Shown: piece by piece, positions 27,645 through 36,692 of the stretch | Layout of the letters: each line of letters opens with the position of its first letter | How positions within the stretch are numbered: the stretch's first letter is position 1 | Source of the DNA: JBHJHP01 sp042219825 | GTDB taxonomy: Bacteria > Bacteroidota > Bacteroidia > Bacteroidales > UBA5342 | Direction: 5' to 3' | NCBI RefSeq assembly: GCF_042219825.1 | Contig: NZ_JBHJHQ010000004.1 | Location: forward strand, 62,001 to 126,000 | DNA: 64,000 nucleotides | The notes under the pieces: model-generated | The model's input: the letters and a program-made list of their open reading frames with translations, nothing else | Databases searched by the model: none | Told to the model about the DNA's origin: nothing | Position numbers and translations under genes: made by a program

Positions 27645-29870
27645 CTAAAATGTTAAACGAATACCTGCCTGCATATTTCTGGGTTCACCAGGATAATAAT
27701 AACGTGGTTCACTGCCATTAAACGATGGTGCATTCACCAGTATCATAGATGCAAAACGGGTATCTAATATGTTGTTTACGTGTCCAAATATACTAATTTT
27801 CAGACTTATTTGCTGGTAGAGCAAACAGGATATTTGGGCATTTATTAGCGAAAATCCGGCAGCTTTTCCTGAGTTACTGTCGTTAAGATATTGTGTCCCT
27901 GATATGAACCAGTTTGAGCTTAGGGTCAAACGCTGCTTGTATGAAATTTTAAGTTTATTATCAGAAGTAAATCCGGGAATCCCCGGTAATTTATATCCCG
28001 AATAATCCACATTGTCATCGGTAAAACTTGTAAAGTAATGATCGGATAAAGATAAACTACCGGTATAACTTATGCCAAAACCATCTTTCTGATCCACTAT
28101 CTTCTGATGAAGCAAAAGTTCTATTCCCTGATGTTCCGTTTTACCCGCATTCACGGCATAAAACACATCCTCGGTTTCACGTTTGATCACTAACAGATTA
28201 TTCATATACATTTTATACACGGTAAGCTCTGCATAAGTTAAACCGCGAAATAAATTCATGCGCAGACCGGCTTCTATATTGTAGCCCTGTTCCGGTTTAA
28301 GATTTGGATTAACCGTTCCTTCAGGGAGCAATGTTTCTTCCAGAGAAGGATGTGAAAATCCGTGCCCTGCAGAGAGATAGAATGAAATATCTTCAGATGC
28401 GGTATATGTCCATCCTATTTTGGGAGATAAAATTGGTTTATACGTATAATTTCCACTGACATCCATGTTGTCCTGAACGTAATTGTCTGTCAAACTGTAA
28501 TTCAGAATATTCAGATTCAATCCGGCATCAGCTTTTAAATCTGATAAAATATCATACGAAGCATAGGAGAAGAAATTAATGTATTGCCTGACTTCGTTAT
28601 TTGAATTTTTTAGTCCGTTTCGTTCTCCTTCATTCGTAAAAAAGAGGTTGTAGCCATATTTTTCTCCATAATATTCTGTGCCAAGCAACGCTTTAAACTT
28701 ATTATTTTCATAGATGAGACGCTCCCTGAATCCCCAGAATACAGATTTATCACTTAAAATATCAAACGGACGTGATTCATACTGATTAAAAGTGCCGCCA
28801 TATGCACTGGCTTTATTTGTCCAGTTCTTACGTATATTCGTTGTTGCTGATATCCCGCCAAGAAGTTTATGGTACTTTTCGTAACCTTTTACTGCCAGCC
28901 AGTTTGAAGCCGCTGTTTCAGGATGGTTTTTGTAATCTTCATACGAAAGGGAACTTGGAATCTGTGCATTGAGTTTAGTGTAAATCATATGCAGCAAAAG
29001 ATGCGTTTTGCCGCTGTGGAAATTTGAATTCAGAAAAATATTGTGTCGTCTGTACTTATTATTCTCTCTAAAACCGCCAGAGGTGAGGTTACTGTAATTA
29101 ACCATTGTATTAAAAGCACCTTTGGAATAGCCTGCTGTTGCACTGTGCCGAAAGGTGTTAAAGGACGCGGCTGATGATTGCAGGGTAAGACCGTTGTATC
29201 TGTTATTCTCAGGCAGAATCCGGATGACTCCCCCCAGACCGGAACCGTAGATTGCCGATGAAGGCCCTTTCAGTATTTCTATTCTGCTAATACCACTCAG
29301 ATCCATATCTTCGATAACAGAAACACCATCACCGTTTGTAAGCGGGATATCACCGAAATAAGCTTTGATCCGGTTTGTGGCGTAAGGCGTTCTGGAACCG
29401 ATGCCACGAATCGTGATCCTGTTGGTATTTAAAGTTCCCTGCTGCACATAAATTCCCGGCACCTGATTAAGCAGACTGACCGATGATAAGTCCGACTGTT
29501 TTTCAATGGTACTAACCGGGATCATAAAGTTGCTGCCGGAACTTTGTTTAAGCGGATCATTAAAAGGTGTGATACTTATCCTGACTTCAGGCAGGAAAGC
29601 AGGTTCAGCAGATAACGATATAACCAGGTTAGAAGCATTATTCCGTATAGCTACAATCTTATCCTGATAACCAATAAGACTTATTTTCAGTGTATCAGTG
29701 GAATTGCTTAAGGTAAAATAACCGTCCTGGTTTGTGGCAGCATGCTGTGAACCGGAACTTACAATTGCACCTTCCAGCGGTTGTTGTGTATCTTCATCAA
29801 TGACCAGACCACTAATCTGTGCACTTATGATAAATGGAAAAAAGCTTAACAGCGAGAGTAAAACTTTCAT
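27645..29870 (-). CDS. TonB-dependent outer membrane receptor next to a PQQ dehydrogenase
   Basis: 741 residues: signal peptide (MKVLLSLLSFFPFIISAQ), a carboxypeptidase-D regulatory-like domain (about 18-95, GLVIDEDTQQPLEGAIVSSG), a plug (about 110-225, with RITIRGIGSRTPYATNRI and EILKGPSSAIYGSGLGGVIR), and a 22-strand barrel ending in a terminal Phe (AGIRLTF). It imports a ligand through the outer membrane using TonB energy. It has no SusD partner. The dehydrogenase gene ends 4 bases upstream, which points to a ligand linked to that enzyme, plausibly PQQ or its sugar substrate (inference). Confidence 0.92.
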   Translation of the reverse strand: MKVLLSLLSFFPFIISAQISGLVIDEDTQQPLEGAIVSSGSQHAATNQDGYFTLSNSTDTLKISLIGYQDKIVAIRNNASNLVISLSAEPAFLPEVRISITPFNDPLKQSSGSNFMIPVSTIEKQSDLSSVSLLNQVPGIYVQQGTLNTNRITIRGIGSRTPYATNRIKAYFGDIPLTNGDGVSVIEDMDLSGISRIEILKGPSSAIYGSGLGGVIRILPENNRYNGLTLQSSAASFNTFRHSATAGYSKGAFNTMVNYSNLTSGGFRENNKYRRHNIFLNSNFHSGKTHLLLHMIYTKLNAQIPSSLSYEDYKNHPETAASNWLAVKGYEKYHKLLGGISATTNIRKNWTNKASAYGGTFNQYESRPFDILSDKSVFWGFRERLIYENNKFKALLGTEYYGEKYGYNLFFTNEGERNGLKNSNNEVRQYINFFSYASYDILSDLKADAGLNLNILNYSLTDNYVQDNMDVSGNYTYKPILSPKIGWTYTASEDISFYLSAGHGFSHPSLEETLLPEGTVNPNLKPEQGYNIEAGLRMNLFRGLTYAELTVYKMYMNNLLVIKRETEDVFYAVNAGKTEHQGIELLLHQKIVDQKDGFGISYTGSLSLSDHYFTSFTDDNVDYSGYKLPGIPGFTSDNKLKISYKQRLTLSSNWFISGTQYLNDSNSGKAAGFSLINAQISCLLYQQISLKISIFGHVNNILDTRFASMILVNAPSFNGSEPRYYYPGEPRNMQAGIRLTF

Positions 29871-29874
29871 TATA

Positions 29875-31260
29875 TCAGTCTACTGGTACAAGTCTAAGAA
29901 CTCCTATTCCTTCTACCGAAACATAAATCAGATTGTCTGGTCCCATTTTAACATCTCTGACGCGTCCAATGTCTTCAATCAATTTCTCCTGATGAATCAC
30001 TTTATCGTTATTAAGCACAACCCGAACCAGATGTCTGAAGCGCAAAGAACCGATTAGAATATTTCCTTTCCAGTTAGGGTAGTTAGTCCCTTCCACAAAA
30101 TCCATTCCGCTAGGGGCAATTGATGGATCATAATAAATTACAGGTTGTTCCATACCAGCTTTTGCAGTATCTTCTGTAATAATTGTACCATTGTAGTTTA
30201 TTCCAAAGGTTATTTCAGGCCAGCCGTAATTTGCACCCCTTTTCTCAATATTAATCTCATCACCACCCCGTGGACCATGTTCATGCGACCATATTTCGCC
30301 ACTTTCAGGGTGCATTGCCAGTCCCTGTTGGTTGCGATGCCCGAAATTATATATGGTCTTATCCGCACCTTCAACATTATAAAACGGATTATCAATTGGA
30401 ACAGAACCATCATCATTTATCCTGTGCAACTTACCATTTGAATTCCCAAGTAGTTGAGCATTTTCCTTGTGGCCTCTTTCACCTATCGTAAAATAGAGAT
30501 AGCCATTTCTATCAAATTCAATTCGGCTGCCGAAATGTTGCCCCCTTCGCGTAGCAGGATGTCCTGCATACAGTTCTTCAATGTTTGTAAGCTTATTGCC
30601 GTCCAGTTTAGCTCTTATTAGTGCCGTGTTCCCTCCATCTTTATCAGGATTTATAGCCGGTTTGGAATATGTGATATAAATCCAGCCGGTATTTTCATAA
30701 TTAGGGTGAAGTTCAATATCCAGCAAACCACCCTGTCCAAATACAAATACAGGTGGAAGGCCTTCAATTGTGATCAACTCATTATTGGCAAAACGGTACA
30801 ACGTTCCTGATCGTTCCGTTATTAACATATTACCATCAGGTAACCATGTCATTCCCCATACTACACTAAGACCTGAAATAACGGTATCAACGTAAAAATT
30901 CTGAACCTCTGAACTGATGATCATTTTATCTGAGGTTAGGATTTTATCATTATCGTTATTTTTTTCAAGAAGGTAATTAACCATGGCATCTATTTCATCA
31001 TCTGAAAATGCAGCTTCAAACGAAGGCATGCCCATTTCCTCGCGTCCATATTTTACAGAATAAAACACTTCTTCATGTTCTTTCCCGTAGATCCATTCTT
31101 TATTAACAAATTTTTCTTTAGCTGGACCATGGCAGCCCATACAGTAATTGTTATAATTATCTTCAGCTTTTTTTACCGCCTTTATATCGGAAAAGCATGA
31201 TAAAAGTGGAAATATCCCTGTAAATAAAAAAAGATGGCGAAATAAGTATGATCCGTTCAT
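29875..31260 (-). CDS. Cytochrome c-PQQ-dependent sugar dehydrogenase lipoprotein
   Basis: 461 residues. The start MNGSYLFRHLFLFTGIFPLL runs into a lipobox (LLSC). Residues about 30-100 are a cytochrome c domain (NYCMGCHGPAKE with the CxxCH heme site; likely Met ligand in EEMGMPSF). Residues about 115-460 form the six-bladed propeller of the glucose/sorbosone dehydrogenase family (GMTWLPDGNMLITERSG; FGSRIEFDRNGYLYFTIGER; NFGHRNQQGLAMHP; WSHEHGPRGGDEIN). It oxidises aldoses with PQQ and passes electrons to its own heme. No PQQ synthesis gene is in the window. First gene of the operon. Confidence 0.9.
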   Translation of the reverse strand: MNGSYLFRHLFLFTGIFPLLSCFSDIKAVKKAEDNYNNYCMGCHGPAKEKFVNKEWIYGKEHEEVFYSVKYGREEMGMPSFEAAFSDDEIDAMVNYLLEKNNDNDKILTSDKMIISSEVQNFYVDTVISGLSVVWGMTWLPDGNMLITERSGTLYRFANNELITIEGLPPVFVFGQGGLLDIELHPNYENTGWIYITYSKPAINPDKDGGNTALIRAKLDGNKLTNIEELYAGHPATRRGQHFGSRIEFDRNGYLYFTIGERGHKENAQLLGNSNGKLHRINDDGSVPIDNPFYNVEGADKTIYNFGHRNQQGLAMHPESGEIWSHEHGPRGGDEINIEKRGANYGWPEITFGINYNGTIITEDTAKAGMEQPVIYYDPSIAPSGMDFVEGTNYPNWKGNILIGSLRFRHLVRVVLNNDKVIHQEKLIEDIGRVRDVKMGPDNLIYVSVEGIGVLRLVPVD

Positions 31261-31330
31261 ATATAATTATTGTTTTTTTTAAAACATTGATATATTGAAT
31301 TGGTTCACTAATAACCTGTTGATTAATAAA

Positions 31331-31362
31331 TAAAAAGCCCTCCTGAATACATCAGGAAGGCT
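31331..31362 (-). terminator. Rho-independent terminator of the xylose-binding-type gene
   Basis: On the minus strand the 11-bp stem AGCCTTCCTGA/TCAGGAGGGCT (one mismatch) with a 5-base loop is followed by TTTTTATTTATT. It lies 52 bases after the stop at 31414 and separates that gene from the dehydrogenase operon. Confidence 0.8.
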
Positions 31363-31413
31363 AAAATAACTAAGCTGTATTAATAAGAGAATTGCTGTTA
31401 AGTAAAGCAAATA

Positions 31414-32430
31414 TTATTCTTCATCGCCAAAGACTTCTTTTCGGTCAAGGTATCCATCCGCAATCACAGTCATTCTGATGTTTCCCTTATGCACCTGGAT
31501 CATCGATGGAAGTAACAATGCCGGCACCATGGTTGCCCCGTTATTCATGGTGACATAAGAATTTGGTACCGGTTCATCTTTTGCCATTAACATGGCTATA
31601 TTGGCAGTGGAATTTGCCAACGATTCAATGTATTTGTAAACTGTCATGGTTTGTTTTCCTTCTGCAATTCGTTTGCAGGCATCTGCCTGTGCATCCTGTC
31701 CTGACAAGAGCACTGTTTTACACAGATTATGTTCTTCCAATGCGCGTGATGCACCATTTGCGATTTCATCACTCGAAGCAACGATGGCATTTAGTTCTTT
31801 TCCCTGATTCAGGTAGTTGTTGATGATTTCGTAGGCATTGTCTGCATTCCAGTCGGCCACAAATTTATCCAGAACTACCGTAATGTCACCTTTTGTGATC
31901 AGAGGTTGAAGAATATTCATTTGTCCCAGTTTAAGTAACTGGGAGTTGTTGTCATTTGGTGATCCGCCTAGTATGGCATACTTCCCGGTTGGTTTGATCC
32001 GGGTTAAATAATCCGCCTGAAGTTCACCAACCTTGATGTTGTCGAAGGAAACATAAAAGTCGAGATCGCAGTTCTTGATGATCCTGTCGTAGGCAATAAC
32101 TTTAAGATCCGGATACTGTTGCTTGGCTTCATTAACAATTACACCACAGGTTTCACTGTTTACAGGTGCAATAATGAGCACATCGATATTACTTTTTAAT
32201 AAGTCCTCAATTTGTTCTGCCTGCACAGTTTCGTCATTCTGAGCTTCTTTAACCAGTACTTTGGCACCTGCATAATCCAATCGTTCAGTCATCAGATCCA
32301 GGTCTTTTTGCCACCGTTCCTGGTTAGGTCCTAAACTAATGCCTATTACCACATCTTTTTTCTGGGAACAACCCGCAAGAAGCATAACAGACATACTGAA
32401 AATAATAATTTTACGTAGAGTAGTTTTCAT
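31414..32430 (-). CDS. Orphan sugar-binding lipoprotein (XylF-like)
   Basis: 338 residues, a lipoprotein (MSVMLLAGCSQKK, lipobox LAGC), with the two-lobed periplasmic binding protein type 1 fold. Family signs are VVIGISLGPNQERWQKDLDL, DVLIIAPVNSETCGVIVNEA, KVIAYDRIIKNCDLDFYVSF and VASSDEIANGASRALEEH, close to the D-xylose-binding group. The usual ABC ATPase and permease are absent on both sides. It might feed or sense sugar for the dehydrogenase next door, or work with a distant transporter. Bounded by its own terminator. Confidence 0.85.
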   Translation of the reverse strand: MKTTLRKIIIFSMSVMLLAGCSQKKDVVIGISLGPNQERWQKDLDLMTERLDYAGAKVLVKEAQNDETVQAEQIEDLLKSNIDVLIIAPVNSETCGVIVNEAKQQYPDLKVIAYDRIIKNCDLDFYVSFDNIKVGELQADYLTRIKPTGKYAILGGSPNDNNSQLLKLGQMNILQPLITKGDITVVLDKFVADWNADNAYEIINNYLNQGKELNAIVASSDEIANGASRALEEHNLCKTVLLSGQDAQADACKRIAEGKQTMTVYKYIESLANSTANIAMLMAKDEPVPNSYVTMNNGATMVPALLLPSMIQVHKGNIRMTVIADGYLDRKEVFGDEE

Positions 32431-32639
32431 ACTTAATCTGTTTTGTTACTATCCCGAAATGTTAGTGTAATAAATTTATGAAAAACAAGTGGTTAATATG
32501 AAATATGAAAAGTAGTTCTTGGACATGTTTTTAAGGTGTATTCCATACATTTAACCCATTACATTTAGGTTGTATGTTAGTTGGTGAATACGCAAATAGA
32601 GGCTGAAGATATTTAAGTATGAATATTTTTGGTTTATGT

Positions 32640-32671
32640 TTTGATAATTGAGAATAATAGTCATATTTTTG
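32640..32671 (+). promoter_or_regulatory. Promoter of the TetR-ABC operon
   Basis: TTTG (32640-32643), 20 bases, TATTTTTG (32664-32671): both boxes match the Bacteroidota consensus. The start site would be near 32678, inside the operator at 32676-32689, so repressor binding would cover it. Confidence 0.65.
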
Positions 32672-32675
32672 ACAA

Positions 32676-32689
32676 ACCAAACGGTCGGT
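32676..32689. promoter_or_regulatory. TetR operator 1
   Basis: ACCAAACGGTCGGT matches 12 of 14 positions of the perfect palindrome at 33315-33328 and abuts the ATG of the tetR gene (32692). Position over the start site and ribosome site implies autorepression. Confidence 0.7.
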
Positions 32690-32691
32690 TT

Positions 32692-33294
32692 ATGCAGGAC
32701 ACCAGGACATACATTCTTAAAACATCATTGATACTTTTCCTTCAGAAAAGCTTTAAAGATGTGACAATGAATGAGATTGTACAGAAAACAGGATTGTCTA
32801 AAGGTGCCTTTTATCATTATTTTAAAAGCAAGGATGATCTGTATAAGGAGATTGTATCCATGTTTTTTAATTTTGGATCAGTTGATTATAACGCATTTGA
32901 TCAAAATTCTCTGCTTGGTTTTTTAAAAAGCTATATCCGGAATATTGATGTATCGTTTAAAAAGATATATGAATTTACCGGAAGCAATGAAAATGATGAT
33001 GTAAACCTGAACTTTATGATGATTATGTTCGAAGCCGTTAAGAAATTTCCTGAATTTCTTAAAATGGAGTCCGAGCAGTATGAGAAAAGTATGGCGGCGT
33101 GGGTCCCGGTAATTGATAAGGCTAAGGAAAGTGGTGAGATTAAATCGGAAACGTCATCTCAACAGGTAGCGGATACCTTCCTGTACCTTACTGACGGGGT
33201 TTTCATCAGATTTATTAACAGCAATAAATTTGAAAGTTATTCTAAAGCTTTAGAAGAGGCATTTAATGCGGTGTATGAAAATATGAAAGCGTAA
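32692..33294 (+). CDS. TetR family transcriptional regulator
   Basis: 200 residues. The N-terminal helix-turn-helix is typical: FKDVTMNEIVQKTGLSKGAF followed by YHYFKSKDDLYKEIV. The C-terminal ligand-binding part is unremarkable. The open frame reaches back to 32629, but that would place the operator and promoter inside the gene, so the ATG at 32692 (MQDTRTYILKTS) is preferred. Probably a repressor of its own gene and of the two ABC exporter genes, released by the exported drug or lipid. Confidence 0.9.
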   Translation: MQDTRTYILKTSLILFLQKSFKDVTMNEIVQKTGLSKGAFYHYFKSKDDLYKEIVSMFFNFGSVDYNAFDQNSLLGFLKSYIRNIDVSFKKIYEFTGSNENDDVNLNFMMIMFEAVKKFPEFLKMESEQYEKSMAAWVPVIDKAKESGEIKSETSSQQVADTFLYLTDGVFIRFINSNKFESYSKALEEAFNAVYENMKA

Positions 33295-33314
33295 AAAATT
33301 TTATAAGATAACAG

Positions 33315-33328
33315 ACCGAACGTTCGGT
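33315..33328. promoter_or_regulatory. TetR operator 2, perfect palindrome
   Basis: ACCGAACGTTCGGT is a perfect 14-bp palindrome 14 bases before the ATG of the ABC ATPase. It is the same sequence class as operator 1, so the regulator most likely binds both sites. Confidence 0.75.
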
Positions 33329-33342
33329 ATAAATATACAGGT

Positions 33343-34266
33343 ATGGAAAGTATAATTCAAACCGCTTCTCTTGCAAAACATTATAAAGATGTGGTAGCTG
33401 TATCAGAATTGGATCTGGATATAAAAAAGGGAGAGATTTACGGCTTTCTTGGTTTAAACGGGGCTGGAAAAACAACTACGATCCGAATGCTGCTGGGATT
33501 AATTAGTCCTTCTTCGGGAAGCGTGTATTTAAAAGGCCAAAGAATGCATCCCGGGTATGCCGAAGGTTTAAGGTTAACCGGCAGTCTGGTGGAGATGCCA
33601 CATGCGTATCCGAATCTTTCGGTCAGAGAGAATCTGGAGATTATTAGAAGACTGCGATTCATAAAAGACAGAAAGGCAGTAGATACTATATTGAAATTAC
33701 TGGAACTGGAAAAATATGCCAACCGGAAAGTTAAGAATCTTTCTTTAGGCAATGCGCAGCGTTTGGGACTGGCAAAGGCACTGATTCATCAACCGGAAAT
33801 ACTGATCCTGGATGAACCGGTCAACGGGCTGGACCCGGAAGGTATTCATGATATTCGGGAAATGCTGAAGACTCTGGCAGCGGATCGTGGTGTAACCATC
33901 TTTATTTCAAGTCATATCCTGGGCGAAATTTCTTTAATGGCTAAGCGGATAGGAATTATTCACGAAGCAAGGCTGATCAGTGAATTCAAAACATCTGAAC
34001 TGAACCGGTTGTGCGAAAAATATATGAAGGTTCAGACGGCAGATAATGCGCTTGCGGTAAAAATTCTGAAAAATAGCGGCATTCAAAAGTGTAAGGTTGC
34101 TGATGAAAGTATAAAAATAGAAGATCAAGGCGCCCTGAAATCACCATCTGATATTGCTGTATTGCTGGTAAATGAGGGGTTGCCACCATCTTTGTTAAAA
34201 GTGGAAGAGGAGAACCTGGAATCTTATTTTCTAAGAACCATTAATGCAAAAGGAGGTCCGCAATGA
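33343..34266 (+). CDS. ABC transporter ATP-binding protein (BcrA/drug-exporter type)
   Basis: 307 residues. Walker A is FLGLNGAGKTTTIRM, the signature is KNLSLGNAQRLGLAKAL, and Walker B is ILILDEPVNGLDPEG, with the switch His in FISSHILGE. The C-terminal 80 residues are the extension seen in bacitracin/lantibiotic-type exporters. The signature motif reads LSLGNAQ instead of LSGGQ, as in the BcrA group. It works with the permease whose gene overlaps by 4 bases (ATGA). Confidence 0.93.
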   Translation: MESIIQTASLAKHYKDVVAVSELDLDIKKGEIYGFLGLNGAGKTTTIRMLLGLISPSSGSVYLKGQRMHPGYAEGLRLTGSLVEMPHAYPNLSVRENLEIIRRLRFIKDRKAVDTILKLLELEKYANRKVKNLSLGNAQRLGLAKALIHQPEILILDEPVNGLDPEGIHDIREMLKTLAADRGVTIFISSHILGEISLMAKRIGIIHEARLISEFKTSELNRLCEKYMKVQTADNALAVKILKNSGIQKCKVADESIKIEDQGALKSPSDIAVLLVNEGLPPSLLKVEEENLESYFLRTINAKGGPQ

Positions 34267-35045
34267 AACAGTTTAAAGCAGTTTTTATTACAGAATGGTT
34301 GAAACTCCGACATGCCAATTTATTTTGGATCACCATCTGTTTTTTCATTTTCATTCCATGCATGATGGGTTTTATGATGTACCTGAGTCAGCATCCTGAG
34401 ATTATTGCCAAAATGGGAATTGTAGGTGCCAAGGCTAAATTCTTTGAGGATAATTCGTGGCAGGGGTATTTTGATATTTTAAACCAGTCCGTGGCGGCCA
34501 TAGGCCTGATCGGTTTCGGTTTTGTGATTTCATGGGTGTTTGGCAGGGAGTTCACGGAAAAAACAATAACCGATGTCATGGTGATGCCGGTCAACAGGGC
34601 ATTGGTTGTGATGTCGAAGTTTCTGGTTGCCATGCTATGGAACCTGTTGCTGATTATCGTGTTCTTTGCGGCATCCATTTTAATCGGACAATGGATGAAT
34701 CTGCCGGGATGGTCGGCACATCTATTTAATTCAGCACTTATAAAATTTACAATTACCGCATTGTTGACCTTAATAGTCACAACACCGGTGGCATTTATTG
34801 CTGTTGCCGGAAGAGGCATCATTTTACCTATAGCCTTCGTCATTCTGGTACTTATTCTGTCTCAGTTTCTGGCAATGGCAGGCTTCGGACCGTATTTCCC
34901 GTGGGCCATTCCGGGTGTATTTACCGTGTCTGATCCGGCTCAGGGGATGGCGCTGGTTAATACAAGCTATGTTATTTTGATCCTAACCTTTGCGCTGGGA
35001 ATTACCGGAACTGTTTTGTGGTGGCGTTATGCAGACCAGAAGTAA
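34263..35045 (+). CDS. ABC-2 type permease
   Basis: 260 residues, six membrane helices, starting MKQFKAVFITEWLKLRHANL as in BcrB/ABC-2 permeases. It overlaps the ATPase gene by 4 bases. Residues 175-260 are encoded a second time at 36693-36953 within a 370-bp duplication that also includes the 3' flank. This copy is intact and is the functional one. Likely exports a peptide antibiotic or lipid-like compound under TetR control. Confidence 0.9.
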   Translation: MKQFKAVFITEWLKLRHANLFWITICFFIFIPCMMGFMMYLSQHPEIIAKMGIVGAKAKFFEDNSWQGYFDILNQSVAAIGLIGFGFVISWVFGREFTEKTITDVMVMPVNRALVVMSKFLVAMLWNLLLIIVFFAASILIGQWMNLPGWSAHLFNSALIKFTITALLTLIVTTPVAFIAVAGRGIILPIAFVILVLILSQFLAMAGFGPYFPWAIPGVFTVSDPAQGMALVNTSYVILILTFALGITGTVLWWRYADQK

Positions 35046-35154
35046 ATATTTTGTTCGGCGCGAATATTTATATATCCTTTGAGCCTGTTTGATAAATGTA
35101 ATTGAATTATTATTTTTGGGTATGAGTGACGTAGCTGAAAGCTACGCCTAACAT
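34785..35154 (+). repeat. Duplicated block P, copy 1 (permease 3' end and flank)
   Basis: 370 bp that recur at 36693-37062 with only two differences (35130 C/T and 35141 G/T), both in the hairpin CGTAGC-TGAAA-GCTACG near the right end. It covers the last 86 permease codons, the stop, a REP-like motif (35057-35077) and the hairpin. Confidence 0.97.
35057..35077 (-). repeat. REP-like motif
   Basis: GGCGCGAATATTTATATATCC, 12 bases after the permease stop. The same core recurs at 36965-36985 and 38436-38453 and, inverted, at 38366-38381 and 38516-38535. It appears to be a short interspersed palindromic repeat family of this genome. Confidence 0.5.
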
Positions 35155-35156
35155 AT

Positions 35157-35354
35157 GGGACATTTACCCAACCAGTAAGGAATCCGAATAATTCTAACAG
35201 TAATGGTTTTCAAATAGATGATGTACAGGCTGCTCAAAAAGTCTTTAAATTTACTGCTGATAATTCAACAACACAAAGTGGACATCCTATTGAATTTGGA
35301 TTAGTGACTTTTAAGGAAGGGAATAATGATCAAGCTGTTGTATTAACTGACTAA
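35157..35354 (+). pseudogene. Headless protein tail 1, possible polymorphic-toxin C-terminus
   Basis: The frame is open from just after block P and ends with TAA at 35352-35354. It reads ...RNPNNSNSNGFQIDDVQAAQ, then KVFKFTADNSTTQSGHPIEF and GLVTFKEGNNDQAVVLTD. There is no start codon or promoter of its own. The Asn/Ser-rich linker followed by a compact end resembles the C-terminal tip of an Rhs/polymorphic toxin, but I cannot name a domain. A 63-base spacer leads to a lipoprotein gene. Probably non-functional. Confidence 0.45.
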
Positions 35355-35426
35355 GAACCGGGATGATTCTTCACACTTAATAAGGAACTTTGAGAAATAA
35401 ATTTAAACTTATATTATTTGCACAGG

Positions 35427-36365
35427 ATGAAAAATAATATTGTTTTATATATATTCTTCATAGTAATTAATTTTGGCTGTACTCATAAAAGTATTGAGTT
35501 TAATTCAAAATCTCGTACGACAACGTACTCTTATAAAAAACTGTTTGATAAATCTCCGTATTTAATCCAAGAAATAGATAGTGTAGGGGAAATAGTTAGT
35601 CAAGTAAATTATGTTGATGATGAACTTTATTCTTCCTTTGTGTTAGACTCAATAACAGGTGATAGTATTTATAATACCTATTATAAGAATGGAGAATTTT
35701 GTTATACTGAAGTTTATAATCAAAGTGATACCACAATTTTTTTTCCGTATAAGAACAAAAAACTCTATGGTATTGCTAAATACTACCTAAAGGGAGAATT
35801 GGTACAGCGAATTCTATTTTATAATGACAGGGAGCTTGCATATGATTTAAATATTCCCATAGATAAGGATGATGTTTTATTTTTTGTTCTAAAGGATATT
35901 TCTAATACAAAGAAAGATTCAGTTATCGAAATTGTAAATGAAAGCCTTAAAACTTATGTATATCAATATAGTAGTTCCAATACGAAACATGAAATATATT
36001 CGATTGGGGCATATTTTATTGATAATCATAATAACATAGTTGATTCAATAAGTGACTATATTAATTTAGTAACTCCAGACAGCTTATCATTAAATAGTGC
36101 TTTAACCGTTAAGATTATGGGGCGAAAGATGTTTAAGAATTCTATAATTAACGTACATTTTTCGGAGATAGATTCTTTTTGTATAGATTCTTTGGGTAAG
36201 TATAAAATAAATTCTAAACTGAATGTTTTAGATTCTGTTTTAATCCCTTTAAAAAATATCGATGTCGGACATCACTTTTTGATTGGAGTTGTTGAGATTT
36301 TGAATACGGATTCAACGTTATTACAAAACTTTTATGTTTATAATGATTTTTACGTGGCAAAGTGA
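35427..36365 (+). CDS. Lipoprotein of unknown function, possible immunity protein
   Basis: 312 residues. The start MKNNIVLYIFFIVINFGCTH gives a lipobox (INFGC). The body has repeated short Y-x-NG and YLKGE strands (TYYKNGEFCYTEVYNQSD; YGIAKYYLKGELVQRILF), a pattern like MORN/YwqK-type antitoxin repeats, then a beta-rich second half ending FYVYNDFYVAK. The frame opens at a TTG (35418), but the ATG at 35427 is better. Strongly AT-rich compared with the genes outside the island, which suggests transfer. Immunity to the neighbouring toxin tail is inferred from position only. Confidence 0.7.
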   Translation: MKNNIVLYIFFIVINFGCTHKSIEFNSKSRTTTYSYKKLFDKSPYLIQEIDSVGEIVSQVNYVDDELYSSFVLDSITGDSIYNTYYKNGEFCYTEVYNQSDTTIFFPYKNKKLYGIAKYYLKGELVQRILFYNDRELAYDLNIPIDKDDVLFFVLKDISNTKKDSVIEIVNESLKTYVYQYSSSNTKHEIYSIGAYFIDNHNNIVDSISDYINLVTPDSLSLNSALTVKIMGRKMFKNSIINVHFSEIDSFCIDSLGKYKINSKLNVLDSVLIPLKNIDVGHHFLIGVVEILNTDSTLLQNFYVYNDFYVAK

Positions 36366-36472
36366 CAACTTTCTAATGAGTGATTAATTAATTATTTTGT
36401 ATTTAGATAATAGCTTCTGTGTATTCGGCGTTTTGTTAGGATTTTAGTTTCAGAGTTACATTTGGAGATTAG

Positions 36473-36684
36473 CCTATAGTTACAGATGATAGTATAGGAG
36501 TTACAACTCAAGATGACAATCCGGAATATGGTGGTGTAATTGCATCTAATGCTCAGGTGAAGGTTTCGACATATGGTTAGTGAAAGATCATGCCGCATTT
36601 GGAGTACAAGTTATTATATTTCAAGATGTTCCATCAGTAAAAGAAGGTACTTCTCATCGTTATCCTGTGGAAATGTATCAGTAG
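36473..36684 (+). pseudogene. Frameshifted protein tail 2
   Basis: Two overlapping frames join into one tail. The first reads IVTDDSIGVTTQDDNPEYGG, then VIASNAQVKVSTYG, and stops at 36578-36580. The second begins at 36580 with VKDHAAFGVQVIIFQDVPSV and ends RYPVEMYQ at 36684. One small indel would restore the frame. There is no start codon upstream. The stop lies 8 bases before block P copy 2. Function unknown. The remaining gap from 36366 to 36472 holds nothing I recognise. Confidence 0.45.
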
Positions 36685-36692
36685 TCTCAAAT

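Noticed and set aside
35130..35154. GCCTAAC after a hairpin at both block P ends, resembling the inverse core of integron attC sites
   Set aside because: No matching GTTAGGC core at the right distance, the hairpin is on the wrong side, and no integrase gene is present.
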